Shown piece after piece: positions 10,397 through 21,474 of a stretch of 64,000 nucleotides of DNA. The position numbers and the translations under genes are program-made. How positions within the stretch are numbered: position 1 is the stretch's first letter; every line of letters starts with the position of its first letter. The stretch comes from Misgurnus anguillicaudatus. Lineage: Eukaryota; Chordata; Actinopteri; Cypriniformes; Cobitidae. The notes beneath the pieces were generated by a model that saw only the letters and a list, made by a program, of their open reading frames with translations, had not been told where the DNA came from and searched no databases. The DNA lies in contig NC_073358.2 in assembly GCF_027580225.2 (NCBI RefSeq), positions 50,081,501 to 50,145,500 of the forward strand. The letters are read 5' to 3'.

Positions 10397-10824
10397 CCTA
10401 GAATAAATGTAGAAGAACTAAGAAACATTTTTCAATAAAAATACATTTTGAACAAATGTGAATTAGATTAAAACTATATATGAAGAGTTTTGTTGCAAAA
10501 CGAGATAAATCCATTTTTTTATTTTTGTCAAAACATGTTTATTATTATGTTATCATGTTATTATTTTCTTTTATGGTGCTACTAAGCTGTATTTTTTAAG
10601 TTATGAAGGTTTAGATCAAAACAAACCAACTGCAGTTGAATTGAAATTAATTGGAATTCACAACCAAAAAACGAGATTTCTGAACAATTAAAAAAATGGT
10701 GGTTATCTCGTTTTGCAACAAAAAAGAGTTCATATATATTTATGTTAAGATACAAACTTAACATTTGATTGTTAATATTACATATTGAAATTACATAACA
10801 TTTACATAAACACAGATTTTTGTT

Positions 10825-11190
10825 TCAGTGAAACCAATATAATACATGTATTTCACAACTCATCCCCTTAAGGAATGTTTTCACGAGAACATTTGTCAAG
10901 CTATACATTTTTTCAGTATATGTGTTTCCTTGGAACTAAAGCCATGAGCAACATGCACCCCCATCTGTCTAAATGCAGGTGTTTTCACATAATTGTATGT
11001 GTGTGGGTCAATTTAAGTGGAAGAGTGGGTAACAAAAAATTCAATTTTGTGGGCATGCGACTTACAGCGAATTATGATATACATCTATACATTGTTCCCA
11101 GCATGGGAATTGACCTTTAGTGCTGCTAATGCAATACGCTACCAGCTATAGAAACAGCCCTGTCAATCTAAATACTTCAGAAGAGAGAGC
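10825..11190 (-). mobile_element. tRNA-derived SINE-like repeat, copy 1
   Basis: One of four copies in the window (also 40425, 42290 and 59905), all in the same orientation. Read on the minus strand it contains a Pol III A-box-like TAGCT..TGGTAG and a B-box-like GGTCAATTCCCA near the high-coordinate end, and a second TAGCTC/GGTTC-like block about 200 bp further. The copy is diverged: the A box is shortened here. Short open frames across it are incidental. Confidence 0.6.
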
Positions 11191-11599
11191 TCTAAAGAAC
11201 TTTCCCATAAATCTATAACATATATCTGTAATAACAACCTTTCCAACTCCAAATTTTAATGCTTGTGGTTGTGGAGTGAGTGTGCACAACAATAGTCATA
11301 ATAAAAAAAAAACTTTGCTATCGGCTTAAACAAAACACTATTTTATAAAACAATTTTGTTCTTTAAATTAATTTTTTGATTGCAGGAGAAGCAATTTTAA
11401 ACAGAGCCAAAGTATAACATGAGCAATAGTTTGATGTTAATTACTCAATTTCTCTTATAATGGAAAATAAAATTTACATTCTACAGAAATGTAACGGCAC
11501 TGATTTATTTTAAGTCATGATAAAAACAGAAATGATTATTAAATTAAAATAAATAAAAAATATTAAATTGAGTATCAATGAAATGAAACCAAACATCTT

Positions 11600-11929
11600 A
11601 TAATAATCTGTGTATCGTTTGTTCAATCGATTTTTCAAATTAAAAACAAAAACGATAAAACGATATGCACAACCTTATTAAAATGTCTGTAATCTGTTAC
11701 CACAAAAGTACTTGATCTGTTTAAAATGATTTCATTGGAAAATGTGACATCTGCTAAGGTATTAAATTAAAAAATCAAAATTAAAATTTGTCCTAATCCC
11801 GTTATTCATATTTTGTATTTTTGATCTGAATGCACATTTCAAAAATCGAAAACAAGTCGTTATTCGTTTTATCATTTTTGTTTTTAATTTGAAAAATCGA
11901 TTGAACGAACGATACACGGATTTATAATC
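11600..11929. repeat. Foldback repeat with about 65-bp arms
   Basis: The left arm (about 11600-11664) and right arm (about 11863-11928) are near-perfect inverses, sharing TCAATCGATTTTTCAAATTA and AAAAACAAAAA. The 200-bp loop is AT-rich. It is probably a MITE, but no target duplication was identified. Confidence 0.65.
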
Positions 11930-11991
11930 ACTGTTGATTTTGATTAGCCTACATGATGGATTATCTGTTTTAATAATATATTTATTGTTAT

Positions 11992-12540
11992 TGTCACAGG
12001 TCGGAGCGGACTCAGATGCTATGGAGTCACGCCGCTTCCTAGTTTCCACCTCGAGGAGGTCCCAAAACCACCCCAATGACCAGACACACAGAGTGCAAGT
12101 AAAATTAAAACAAGCTTTATTAATTTATTTAAAATGGTTTTCAGGGAGGGGAAAGGGGAAATTAAAACAATTGTTCCTTCTGGCCTCCAGGTAGGAGGCT
12201 TTCTCGTGGTGAGAGGGAACGGGACTTTTTCAGTTTGGTATCTTGATCCCGTGGCGCCCTCCGCTTCTCCTGGAGGCAGAATTAAAAAGAGAGACACAGT
12301 CAATACTCTATTCAATAGGGGTTGACTACCTGGTCTTGCACACTACGAGGGTCCACACGGGTGTATCCGACCCACTGTTGTCGGTTGCGTGACTGACGCT
12401 CTTCTCTCTCTCTTTCTTAGGTTCCCTGCTGTGGTTCAGACTGTACGCTTCCCAGCTGACGAGGATGGTCTGACGGAGTAAGTTCTTCGCTATGCACAGA
12501 GGTAAGTATTTCACAGGCACTGGGTCTTTCCACTTCCTTT
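11992..12540 (-). repeat. Inverted LTR/3' region of gypsy element
   Basis: Reading on the minus strand, the segment ends in CCGCTCCGACCTGTGACA. It contains an AATAAA-like polyadenylation signal region and the same TGTCTGGTCATTGGGGTG block as the LTR ends at 18952 and 21124. Similarity to the right-hand 3' region continues at least to the splice-donor-like AGGTAAGTATT near 12502. Confidence 0.7.
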
Positions 12541-12544
12541 CTCA

Positions 12545-12903
12545 GGTTTGGAGCTATAAACAGAGTAAGGGTTCCCCAGCAGGACTATAGGTCCGAGGGC
12601 TGGGTGTTGGTGGAACCACACCTCGACTGCCAGAATGTGGAAGTGGCCCGTGGAGTGGCAGTAGTTCGCCAAGGAAAAGTCCCTGTGAAAGTCCGAAATG
12701 ACAACCCGTATCCGGTCCAGCTGCACCGGCACCAGCGACTGGCCCGAGTTACTGTGGTCGGGCTGCATCAAATACGGGAAGAACGAGAGGTGAGCTTCCG
12801 CCAAGTCTGCCCCACTGTTGTCGAGGTTGCCTTGATTCAGGCAGGGATGTCCCTACAGGAGGCAGGGAAGAGATGCCGGCCCACCTTAGGAAAGATACGT
12901 TGA
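12545..12903 (+). pseudogene. Gypsy protease-RT linker
   Basis: The plus frame contains EPHLDCQNVEVARGVAVVRQ and VKVRNDNPYPVQLHRHQRLA, a pattern typical of the segment between protease and reverse transcriptase in vertebrate gypsy polyproteins. The retroviral protease active site (DTG/DSG) is not present, because the sequence upstream is the inverted LTR segment. It ends at a stop codon at 12901-12903 before the RT frame. Confidence 0.65.
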
Positions 12904-12904
12904 G

Positions 12905-13622
12905 GGGATAGGGACTGCAAGAGGCACAGACTCGGAGATTGGAAGAACTCCTGACCCGTTGGCAACATGTGTTTTCTACACATGAAGAAGACTACGGATG
13001 TACTGAGGAGGTGAGACATCAGATCCCCATGGGGGAGGTGGGCCCCAGTCACGAACGGTATCGCCCAATTCCACCCACTCTGTACTCGGAAGTACACATT
13101 TTATTACAAGGTATGCTGGACCGAGGGATCGTGAGGGAAAGCAGCAGTCCCTGGGCAGCACCCATAGTGTTAGTGCAGAAGAAGAACGGAGCCTGCCGGT
13201 TCTGCGTTGACTATCGAAAGCTGAATCTGGTGACGAAGAAGGATGCTTTCCCCCTGCCCCGCATTGAAGATTCTTTGGCCAGTCTGACTCGTTCTGCTTG
13301 GTATTCCACCCTAGATTTGGCCAGCGGGTATTGGCAGGTGTGAGTTGAAGAGGCAGACCGAGAAAAGACCGCATTTACCACTCCATTCGGTCTTTTTGAA
13401 TGGGACCGGATGCCCTTCGGGCTCTGCAACGCTCCCGCCACATTTCAGCGGCTTATGCAGAGGTGTCTGGGAGGCCGGCTAATGGAGTCAACACTGGTGT
13501 ACCTCGACGATGTCATCGTCTATTCCCCAGACTTCGAATCTTACCTAAAACACCTCAAAGAAGTCTTTCAAGCTATGGAGAGGTATGGCCTTAAATTACA
13601 ACCTAAGTGTCATTTGTTATAG
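12905..13622 (+). pseudogene. Gypsy reverse transcriptase
   Basis: Recognisable RT from fingers to palm. The block AAPIVLVQKKNGACRFCVDY carries the fingers motif, DLASGYWQV the motif A aspartate, MPFGLCNAPATFQR motif B, and VYLDDVIVYS the catalytic YLDD. One stop codon falls directly after GYWQV (13341-13343) and another after KCHLL near 13620. The rest of the domain is well preserved, suggesting a fairly recent death. Confidence 0.9.
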
Positions 13623-13628
13623 AGGGAA

Positions 13629-14220
13629 GTGAAGTTTCTGAGACATTGTGTGAGTGCCGCAGGGGTAGCGGCGGACCCTGAGAAGGTGGCGGCAGTACGA
13701 GAGTGGAATGCCCCGACAACAGTGAGGCAGGTGAGGTCTTTCCTGGGGTTTGTGGGCTATTATCGACGATTCATAAAAGGGTTCTCGAAGAGCGCAAAAC
13801 CCCTGAACCAGTTGTTAGCAGGAACGTGGCGGCCCCGAGGAAGGGCGTCGCCGTCGATTGTCTGGAGCCCCGAATGTGAGTCTGCTTTTCAGCAGTTGAA
13901 GCAGGGGCTTTTACAAGCACCCATTCTGGCGTATGCAGATTTTAACCTACCTTTAACCAACTCAGGGTTGCGGGCCATGCTTGCCCAGCGGCAGGAGGGC
14001 GCCGAGCGGGTGATTGCTTATGCCAGCCGGAGCCTCCACCCGGCGGAATGGAATGATGCCAACTATAGTTTGTTTAAGCTGGAGCTGCTGGCCCTGAAGT
14101 GGGCTTTAAGTGAGAAGGTCAAGGACTTCCTATAGGGAGCCAAGGTACAAGTGATTAGAGATAATAACCCCCCTGTACACTTACAGACAGCGAAGCTGGG
14201 AGCGGTTGAGCAGCGGTGAG
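13629..14220 (+). pseudogene. Gypsy RT connection and RNase H
   Basis: The frame opens with the RT thumb block (VRSFLGFVGYYRRFIKGFS) and PLNQLLAG. RNase H follows, but its first catalytic block is degraded: DFNLPL jumps to GLRAMLAQR, so part of the domain including the first D..G..A segment is deleted. The ANYSLFKLELLALKWAL helix with the catalytic glutamate remains. A stop at 14134 and a later one near 14218 end the frame. Confidence 0.8.
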
Positions 14221-14652
14221 TGGCCCAGCTACCAGTTGGGGCATCAGGGGCAGGAGAGGACGGTGTCTCTGCTTCGTAGGCACTTTTACTGGCCGGGCCT
14301 AGAAGCCTCAGTGAGTACATTCATTCAAGCTTGTCCCCGCTTTATGCTGTTTAAGACACGAAGGGAATCGAAAGCCCCACTGATTCCGATCAAGGCCCAG
14401 GCCCTGTTACACATCGTGGCCATGGACTTCCTGACCCTGAGCAGACCCGCGGACCAGTACCAATTCTGGTGGTCACGGACCTGTTCATCAAATACTCCTG
14501 GGCGATCCCCACCTTGGATCAGACCGCCGCCACTACCGCAGCAGCACTATGGAGGGTGGTGTTTCAGCCGTTCGGGTGTCCGGAGTTTCTGCACTCTGAT
14601 CAAGGGCCCAACTTCAAGTCCCGGTTGGTAAAAGAACTGTGCAAGATGTATG
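14206..14652 (+). pseudogene. Gypsy integrase, N-terminal half
   Basis: An H2C2 zinc module is partly visible (GHQGQERTVSLLRRHFYWPG, then CPRFMLFKTR, with the first cysteine pair eroded). The integrase core starts with the DFLTLS and VVTDLFIKYSWA blocks, the second containing the first catalytic aspartate, and continues to LHSDQGPNF with the second. A frameshift occurs near 14460. The frame is cut at 14653 by a DNA transposon inserted with a 6-bp duplication. Confidence 0.85.
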
Positions 14653-16756
14653 CATGGATTAAAGTTCTCCGTCGTAGCGACGGATTTCCGTCGATTGCAG
14701 CGAGTCTACGACGGATTTCCGTCAGTTGCAAAATTATTAAAATATCTTTTCATAAAGACGCCGTGTATTCACCTTGTTAAGTGGAATGTTATCAAAGCCT
14801 GGAGTGGAGCCAAATCACGTTCCTCTCTCCACTGTAAGCGTTCTAATCACTACACACCAGATCCACTCCGGGTTTTCGGGCTGTATCTCACGTTAAACTG
14901 AGGTAACTTTATTTCTGCTAGCATGGACATACTTGTAATGCAGAAAGGACCCGATGTTTTGGACATCGATAAAGATGTATAAGACCAATGGAGATTAACT
15001 TGGCTTAGCGAAATGAGGAAGATTGGCAAGCTTTCAGTTCGTGGGCTAAGAAATTCAAACAGAGGTAATTTACGTGTCTTTGCACAGTAAGCCTAGGGTC
15101 CTGTATTTTTGGGGTAATTGATTTGTCTCGTACGTGATCGTTTTTTACTGCTACGCTGATCTAACCACTTGCTGATACAACGAGTTTGTTAAACTCATGG
15201 GTAAACTTCACGTGGCGCAAAGATGACATCAAAATCCCGTGAGAGCGAACCGAGAACTCATTAGACGAAACTGCTTCCGAAATGCTCTCGCAGTACTTTG
15301 ATGTCATCCACCGGTCAGTTCTTGCAGTTGCATGTGCGCGTGGTCAGGAAATCTTGACGTTTGTACATGTATCCGCATTTAAAAGCAAGTGATTTTAAAT
15401 TGAAACAATAACAACAGTCTTATATGTGCGCGCTGTTTCTGTATGAGGGGAATAAGCAAGTCGCACATTCGCTTCTCTTTGAGCTTGAGAGTATTTTTGC
15501 CGCTTTATTGGCCTTAAATACACATAAGGTTATGCGTCAAAAATCCCCTCTTTGCAAGTATCCTCAAACACGACCATTTAGGATTTAGGAGACTGAAACA
15601 GCAGAAAAAAGGGTAAGTTACCTTTTTTGCTTATATCTGTCACTAATGTTAATCAAACAATTCATCTTTCACTGACTAAATCAATTTATACCTTTACTAA
15701 GATACATAATTGTTTATTATCTTTATTTCATCACTGACTGTTTATCCTTAGTGAGCTTGAATTTTGTTCTTGTGTAATATACGCACGTTGCGCACAATGC
15801 GTTGTTTTAAGTGCATAACATTGCGAAAATAGCACCTAAGCTGTTGTGTGAGCAGAACAGACCCTGGATTATTCGTTTATGTGTACTGAATAATATGATA
15901 TAAACATTTCTGTACCACTTTCAAAAAAGTTGTATTTGTTCACATTAATAAATGCATTATATAACATGAACAAACTATGAAAAATATAGAGTATATAAGC
16001 ATTTATTAATTCATGTTTATGTCATTAAAGTAATTGATGTTAGTTCATGGTGCATAAAACTAATGTTAACAGTTCCAACCTTGATTTAAAAAAAATGTAT
16101 AAGTAAATGCCAAAATTAATAAGATTTACAATTAATAAATAATTAAGATTCATTATCTTTTTTTGACATTTGGATATAAAGTGTTTCAATACTACAATAT
16201 ATGGTGTAAAAACGTCTGAGTGCTGCCCTCTTCAGGTTGAACGGTGGCTACTGCAGTTGAATTTTCCTATTGGATGTTGGGTCCAAAAAATGACTCGTGA
16301 CGTAAGCAGGTTCAAGCTTACCACGCCCTTGTTACGATCTCACCACATGCTTGGTACGAGCTTAGTTCGTCCCCTCTATCTGTTAGGATCTGCCCACTTT
16401 TCTAGCATTTTTCAAATATTGCCAGTGGGTGGAGTCAGGCTCTGACCAGGGGTTTAGTTACGCTTTAAAGGACTGTGTTAAAAGTAAAGCTGTAAATTAA
16501 CAAACTATTAATAAACCTATCATATGTTGTAATTAAGTGTTAACACTGTTTATTCACAAAAAAACATACTCGCACCGTTGCTGCATTTCATAGTGACAGT
16601 TGGCAACCCTATAAATGCCACAGTAGACTTCAATATGGCATTAATGGCAAAAAAAAATCTCCCCTTAGAATGCTATTGGTGTCGCCTATTTACAAGGAAT
16701 ATGACGTGGCCTGAAAAAAATTTCAGTCAGAAGAATTTTTTTCACTTTAATCCATG
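14653..16756. mobile_element. 2.1 kb DNA transposon inside gypsy integrase
   Basis: The ends CATGGATTAAAGT (14653-14665) and ACTTTAATCCATG (16744-16756) are perfect 13-bp inverted repeats. They are flanked by the direct repeat TGTATG (14647-14652 and 16757-16762). Removing the insert and one repeat restores the host reading frame at exactly this point. The longest open frame inside (16170-16445) shows no transposase motif, so this is a non-autonomous copy. A 6-bp duplication is not typical of hAT (8), Harbinger (3) or Tc1 (TA), so I leave the superfamily open. Confidence 0.85.
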
Positions 16757-17360
16757 TGTATGGCTGCACTAAGACCAACACAACGTTCTATCACCCCCAA
16801 GGAAACGGTGTCTGTGAGAGATTCAACCAGATCTTGCTGGGCCTATTAGGCATGCTAGACCAGGAGCAACAGAAAGACTGGGTGAGTGTCTTTCCTGCAT
16901 TAACCCAAGTCTACAATAACAGTGTCCATAGTACTACGGGGTATATCTCGTGTTCGGCAGGCACGTGAGGCTACCGATGGACTTGCTGATGGGGGCACCG
17001 GGGAATGAAGAGGAGGTCGATCGGATAGAGTGGGTGAATTGTCATCACCAGCGGTTACAGTTCGCCTATGGGCAGGTGGATAGGCACATACAGAAGGCAG
17101 CCGAAAAGAACAAGAGGCTCTACGACCGAACGGCTAGGGAAGCCCCCTTGCTCCCTGGGGAACGAATCCTGGTGCGGGATAATCCCCAGCAGGGGAAGGG
17201 TAAGCTGAGCGACCGGTGGGAGGCCTCCCCCTATGTAGTAGTGTCCCAACAGCGGCCAGGCCAGCCGGTGTACACCAATCCGGCCAGAAGGAAGGTCAGG
17301 ACCAGAGGGGACAGTGCATCAGAATATGATTCGCCCCTGTCCCCATTACCCCCGGCCTAG
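16757..17360 (+). pseudogene. Gypsy integrase, C-terminal half
   Basis: Resumes integrase: the TTFYHPQGNGVCERFNQ block contains the catalytic glutamate, followed by ALTQVYNNSVHSTTGY. A frameshift near 16950 moves into the frame MFGRHVRLPMDLL, YGQVDRHIQKAAEKNKRLYD and PGERILVRD, the usual C-terminal region of gypsy integrases. It ends at the stop at 17358-17360, probably the natural end of pol. Confidence 0.85.
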
Positions 17361-18952
17361 ACAGGAGAACCCGAGACAGCCCGCACCGGCAATAACGTGG
17401 GTGAGTGGATGGGCTGTAGTCCCAAGGGGACGAATGGAGGTGCCGGCGCGAGTTGACCCTGTATCCCCGTCGATCCCAACGAGAGACCCGAGGACGTCCT
17501 CCTGTGAGGAATGGGGAGTGGACGAGAGAAGGACGTTCTAAGCCCAAATCATGGAAATTCGCAAGCAATCTCCGATGGGATGGATCGGAGGGTAAGGAGG
17601 GGTATAAAAAGAGTGTGAAGATCTAGGAAAAGGCTCACACGATTTGGAGGAGTTTGTGGTGAGTGAGAGGCGAGCGGCGATCCGGAAGTGAGAGGGAAGC
17701 CGGTTGAAACTTGGAGAAGACGTGCAAAGCACGGAGGAGAAAGGCAACAATGAGTGGCGTAGAGGTGAGAGGAATTATTGAGAGAAGGAATAATACTTAC
17801 AGACTGTGTGTATCACGCCAAAGGAGTCTCTGGATTCACTCACGTGAGCGAAACCTCCGCTGGAAACTCTGCTTACCGCAAGGACCTGGAAAGAAGAAAG
17901 GTAAAGAGAGAGAGCATTAACCTGGACACAGTGAGTACCAAAGCCGCTACATCTTTGAAGTAGATACAAGTATGATTGTGGATCTAACTGTCTGTTGTTT
18001 ACACGGCCCTGCCGTTCATGTGGAAGTAGGTGGGCGAGCCGAAGCCCAGTAGCTGGTGTTGCTGGTGGGATTATTACGATCAAAGTGGGGCATCGTGGTA
18101 GCTACGCATGTTAAGTCTCCTGTTGGGGTGAGTCTTGTTCAGAGGAAAAGTGTAGACCCTATTCAAATTCACCCAAGTGTGTGGAGTGCCATGAGTGATT
18201 GTGCCTGTGGCGTGTGTGCACCTGAGGCACTGAGGCCCCCGACTACTGGAAGTGTCGGATGGGAGGTGATGTATGATTTCAAGTCTTTACCTGTGAATAC
18301 CAGTGATACTTACCGCTCTATAGTTAAATGTCTAGCTAAATGCTATACTCACCTTGAAGAAACTCTCATATTGAACTAGAAACCTGTGAATATTAGTGAC
18401 ACATAGGAGCCGAAATAAATATTTCACTCACATGTACTTTCTATTCCAGCCTCAGTCCGCTCAGGGCCTAGTACGGCCGTTTAAGTCGAGGGCTCGGAGA
18501 AGCCCCTGGGAGTGGAATTGGATCCATCTTTTCCCGTGAAGGTCCAGGTAGTGTTGCCTGTCCTTTCCCACTCCCCCTCCCATAACTTACCGTGTGTTTG
18601 ATTCTGCCTTCAGGAGGAACGAAGGGTGCCACAGAAACATCTACATCACAGGACGTGGACCGGGATGAAGGAGCTCCGTCTGGTCCTTTCCCTGGGCCTA
18701 CTTACCTGGCTGGACCCCTTTCCCTTCGCTCTCTGGACCCCCGTTGTCTCCTGGAGGAGAAGAGCGAGAGAGTTATTTTAAATCCCCCTACCCCACTCCC
18801 AACTGATTTTAATTAATTTAAATAAAGATTGTTATATTTTACTTATCTCACTCGTTGTGTCTGGTCATTGGGGTGCTTTGGGGACCTCCTTGAGGTGGAA
18901 CTTAAGGAGGGGTGGGACGCACAAAGTCTGTGGTCCGTCTCTGCCTGTGACA
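17361..18952 (+). repeat. Gypsy 3' region and LTR
   Basis: After the pol stop the sequence is not clearly coding. A TATA box (TATAAAAA, 17603-17610) and a polyadenylation signal (AATAAA, near 18822) lie in the order expected for an LTR. The right end is TGTGACA at 18952. I could not find the left LTR boundary. Several near-consensus splice donors lie on the minus strand (18345-18352, 18585-18592, 18700-18709). Confidence 0.55.
17603..17610 (+). promoter_or_regulatory. TATA box, putative LTR promoter
   Basis: TATAAAAA about 240 bp after the pol stop, preceded by the purine-rich tract GGGTAAGGAGGGG. It could mark the gypsy LTR promoter. Confidence 0.4.
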
Positions 18953-19696
18953 CCTGCTCATAACTCCAGACCCTCTTTCTCCAACTGGAGGTGGCAAGAT
19001 GATATCAACACGTAAGGTACACTGAATGGTGTGGGAAAGGACATTAAAGTAAAGAAGGATTATCTGTTGTATGAAGTGACTGCTGTATGACCCCTATGTA
19101 GGTTGACTTACTGAGGAGCACTTCAGAAAGTTCGCCCCTGTCTAGATCTCTGGTCCAGTGGTTTGGAAGAGAGGAGAGGCAAGTGTTCGGCCCCGGTAGT
19201 TGACTGCATACAGGCCTGGTATCAACCCTCGACCTGAACCCACCTGGAGAGGTGGCAGCGGCTTGGCCGTGGTAGGTCCAACGAGCAGCAGTGTTCGGGT
19301 TATTCCCCCCATCTGTCCTTGTGTACCGTCGACAGGTAGTGTGTCATTTTCTCTCCGAGTTCACTGAAATATCTACAGTGTAAAGTATTGCTGTGAGCCT
19401 GCCTACAGCTAGTTTTGCAGAGCCGTACCAAAGGTTGGAAATCGTTGTGGGAGAATTGGCAACAGCCAAAGGCGGCCAAGTGGATGTGGCCCGGGAAGTG
19501 GCACCATCGAAGAGGTCACGAGAAGGAGCGAGTACATTCCCTCCAGTCTCTCCAGCCCTGACGAGGCCAAGGCCTATCGTCCATCACTAAAAGGGTCCGT
19601 AAGTCGAATGTTTCCTGTATTTGCGTAAATTCACTATAGAGTCAGACTACGAGTCACTCACCTGTACTTGTGAATACATACCTGTAAGCCCCCCCA

Positions 19697-19990
19697 CCTG
19701 AGAATACGTACCTGTATGTCCCACAGTAGAAAGTCATCCCTCTGAGTACACCCCGTGTATGCTAAAAGCGAAGAGTTACTTACCTGTGAATACCCACCTG
19801 AGAGTACGTACCTGTATGTCCCCACAGTAGAGAGTCATCCCTCTGAGTACACCCCGTGTATGCTATAAGCAAAGAATTACTTACTTGTGAATACCCGCCT
19901 GAGAATACGTATCTGTATGCCTGCTGTTGAAGTCATTTACTGGAGAGTACGCCTTTACAAGCTAAAGCAAAAAGTTCCTACCTACAAATA
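19697..19990. repeat. 100-bp tandem repeat
   Basis: The block CCTGAGAATACGTACCTGTATG recurs at 19697, 19797 and 19898, giving a period of 100-101 bp. The first two units are nearly identical and the third and a partial fourth are diverged. Each unit holds several ACCTG words that read as splice donors on the opposite strand. It is not a CRISPR: there are no conserved short repeats with unique spacers. Confidence 0.85.
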
Positions 19991-20453
19991 CATACCTTTA
20001 TGCCTAGAGCTAAGAACCAATTACTTGTGGATATCTTCTTTTATGTCTAGAGTGGAGTGATCGTTGTCTGCCCTGAGATACGTGTCTGTGAAGAATTAGC
20101 CACCCCTGGGTATCCGTCTCTGTACCGGCGAGCCACACGCCTGGGATGTCCACCGGCACCTCCGTAACAAAGGGATACCTACCTTCCTGTAGAAATACCA
20201 AAGGTCCAACTATAACGTATCTCTATATACTAAATAAAGCCCAGTTGCCCTTGGAGACTCCAGCTGCCCGGATTCAGACACTGCGGTACAAGGTACTCAC
20301 CTCTAGGAAACACATTAGCGGAACAGTGGATTCAAGTCACGCTAAAGAAGAGCACACATCCTGGAGAGACTCACCGAGTACTCCCGTGACGAAGCCCAAG
20401 CATCCCTGGCCCATACTCTCAGGACGGAGAGTTTTGATTTTAGTTCCCCTTTC

Positions 20454-20951
20454 AACCCAGTCTCACCCCATGTCGTCAATATTTGACGACACTTGACCAT
20501 TCGTCAATATGTGACGCGGAGGGTATACCTTTCGCGTCATTTTTTGACGAACTGGGGACTTCAATACTATTACGTCCGTTGCATTCTCTTCTCCTATTTT
20601 CTTACCATTTTCGCGTCGGTTTAGGGTTAGATTTACATAATGACATCCCTACCCAAACCTAACTCTAACCCCAACGCCAGGTGACAACTGTTTCTAACCC
20701 CAACGCCAGGTGACAACTGTTTAATTTCGCGTACACTGTTTAATTTCGCGTACACTGTTTAATTTTGCGTAATCTAACCCTAAACCGACGCGAAAATGGT
20801 AAGAAAATAGGAGAAGAGAATGCAACGGACGTAATAGTATTGAAGTCCCCAGTGCGTCAAAAAATGACGCGAAAGGTATACCCTCCGCGTCACATATTGA
20901 CGAATGGTCAAGTGTCGTCAAATATTGACAACATGGGGTGAGACTGTGTTA
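20454..20951. mobile_element. Foldback transposon F1 with CGTCA/TGACG hairpin arms
   Basis: The arms are inverted repeats ending in (A)ACCCAGTCTCACC and GGTGAGACTGTGTT. They are flanked by the 8-mer CCCCTTTC on both sides (20446-20453 and 20952-20959). The left arm holds three small hairpins with the same stem: 20472-20490, 20502-20516 and 20535-20549. The core (20591-20810) shares about 110 bp with element F2 at 43128-43656 and contains 28-bp and 19-bp tandem duplications. No coding frame is present. Confidence 0.8.
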
Positions 20952-21474
20952 CCCCTTTCCCCCCTCCCTTGCTTACATTTTAAATAATTTAAATAAAGTT
21001 TGTTTTAAAAGTACTTACCTTTTCTCGTGTGTCTGGTCATTGGGGTGCTCTTGGGACCTCCTCGAAGTGGAAACTAGGAAGGGGCGTGACTCACGACACC
21101 TGTGGTCCGCTCCGCTCTTTGACATATTTAATGTTCATTTCTTTTATCTGCAAAAGCATTTATATACAGGAATGTATATAAGCTGTTAGATTTTTGCGTT
21201 TGCAAATGTATGTGGCCTCAGTTCGCAGGAAACACTCAAGACCTGGTAACCATTACTTATCATGAAGGGTTTACAAGATCCAAAACAATGTTTAGGTTGC
21301 ACATGCACGCAAATGAAGGGTGTGATTGCCCAAAGCTTTGCCAAGAGCATCACATTTCCTCCATCAGCTTGATTCAAATTTGTGTCATTAAAACATTTGA
21401 TTCTTTTCAAAACTGTCACACTGCATGTGATTTATTGATATGATGATATAATGATGATGAGAACATCTAGCATA

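Larger units (their letters stand above)
11992..18952. mobile_element. Ty3/gypsy retrotransposon, rearranged and interrupted
   Basis: The left end (11992) is TGTCACA and opens an LTR-type segment in reverse orientation. The pol remnant (12545-17360) runs on the plus strand, and the right end closes with TGTGACA at 18952. The first 150 bp at the left are the reverse complement of the last 150 bp at the right, sharing GACCAGACACA and CCACCTC.AGGAGGTCCC. gag is absent. pol holds several stops and a 2.1 kb DNA transposon. LTRs that face each other are abnormal, so this is a rearranged element or a fusion of two. Confidence 0.75.
18953..21124 (+). mobile_element. Second, partial LTR-type segment
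   Basis: The right end (20960-21124) repeats the LTR end at 18952: AATAAA, then TGTCTGGTCATTGGGGTGC, GGGACCTCCTCGA.GTGGAA, closing in TTTGACA. It is interrupted at 20454-20951 by a foldback transposon. The stretch 18953-19600 has no recognisable coding content. 19600-20200 is a tandem repeat region. It may be a truncated sister element inserted beside the first. Confidence 0.6.

Noticed and set aside
16170..16445. Transposase frame in the 2.1 kb insert
   Set aside because: 91 codons without catalytic or zinc-binding motifs. Composition is consistent with a random frame.
19697..19990. Possible CRISPR-like array
   Set aside because: The repeat unit is a simple 100-bp tandem duplication in eukaryotic LTR-type DNA, without short repeats alternating with unique spacers.
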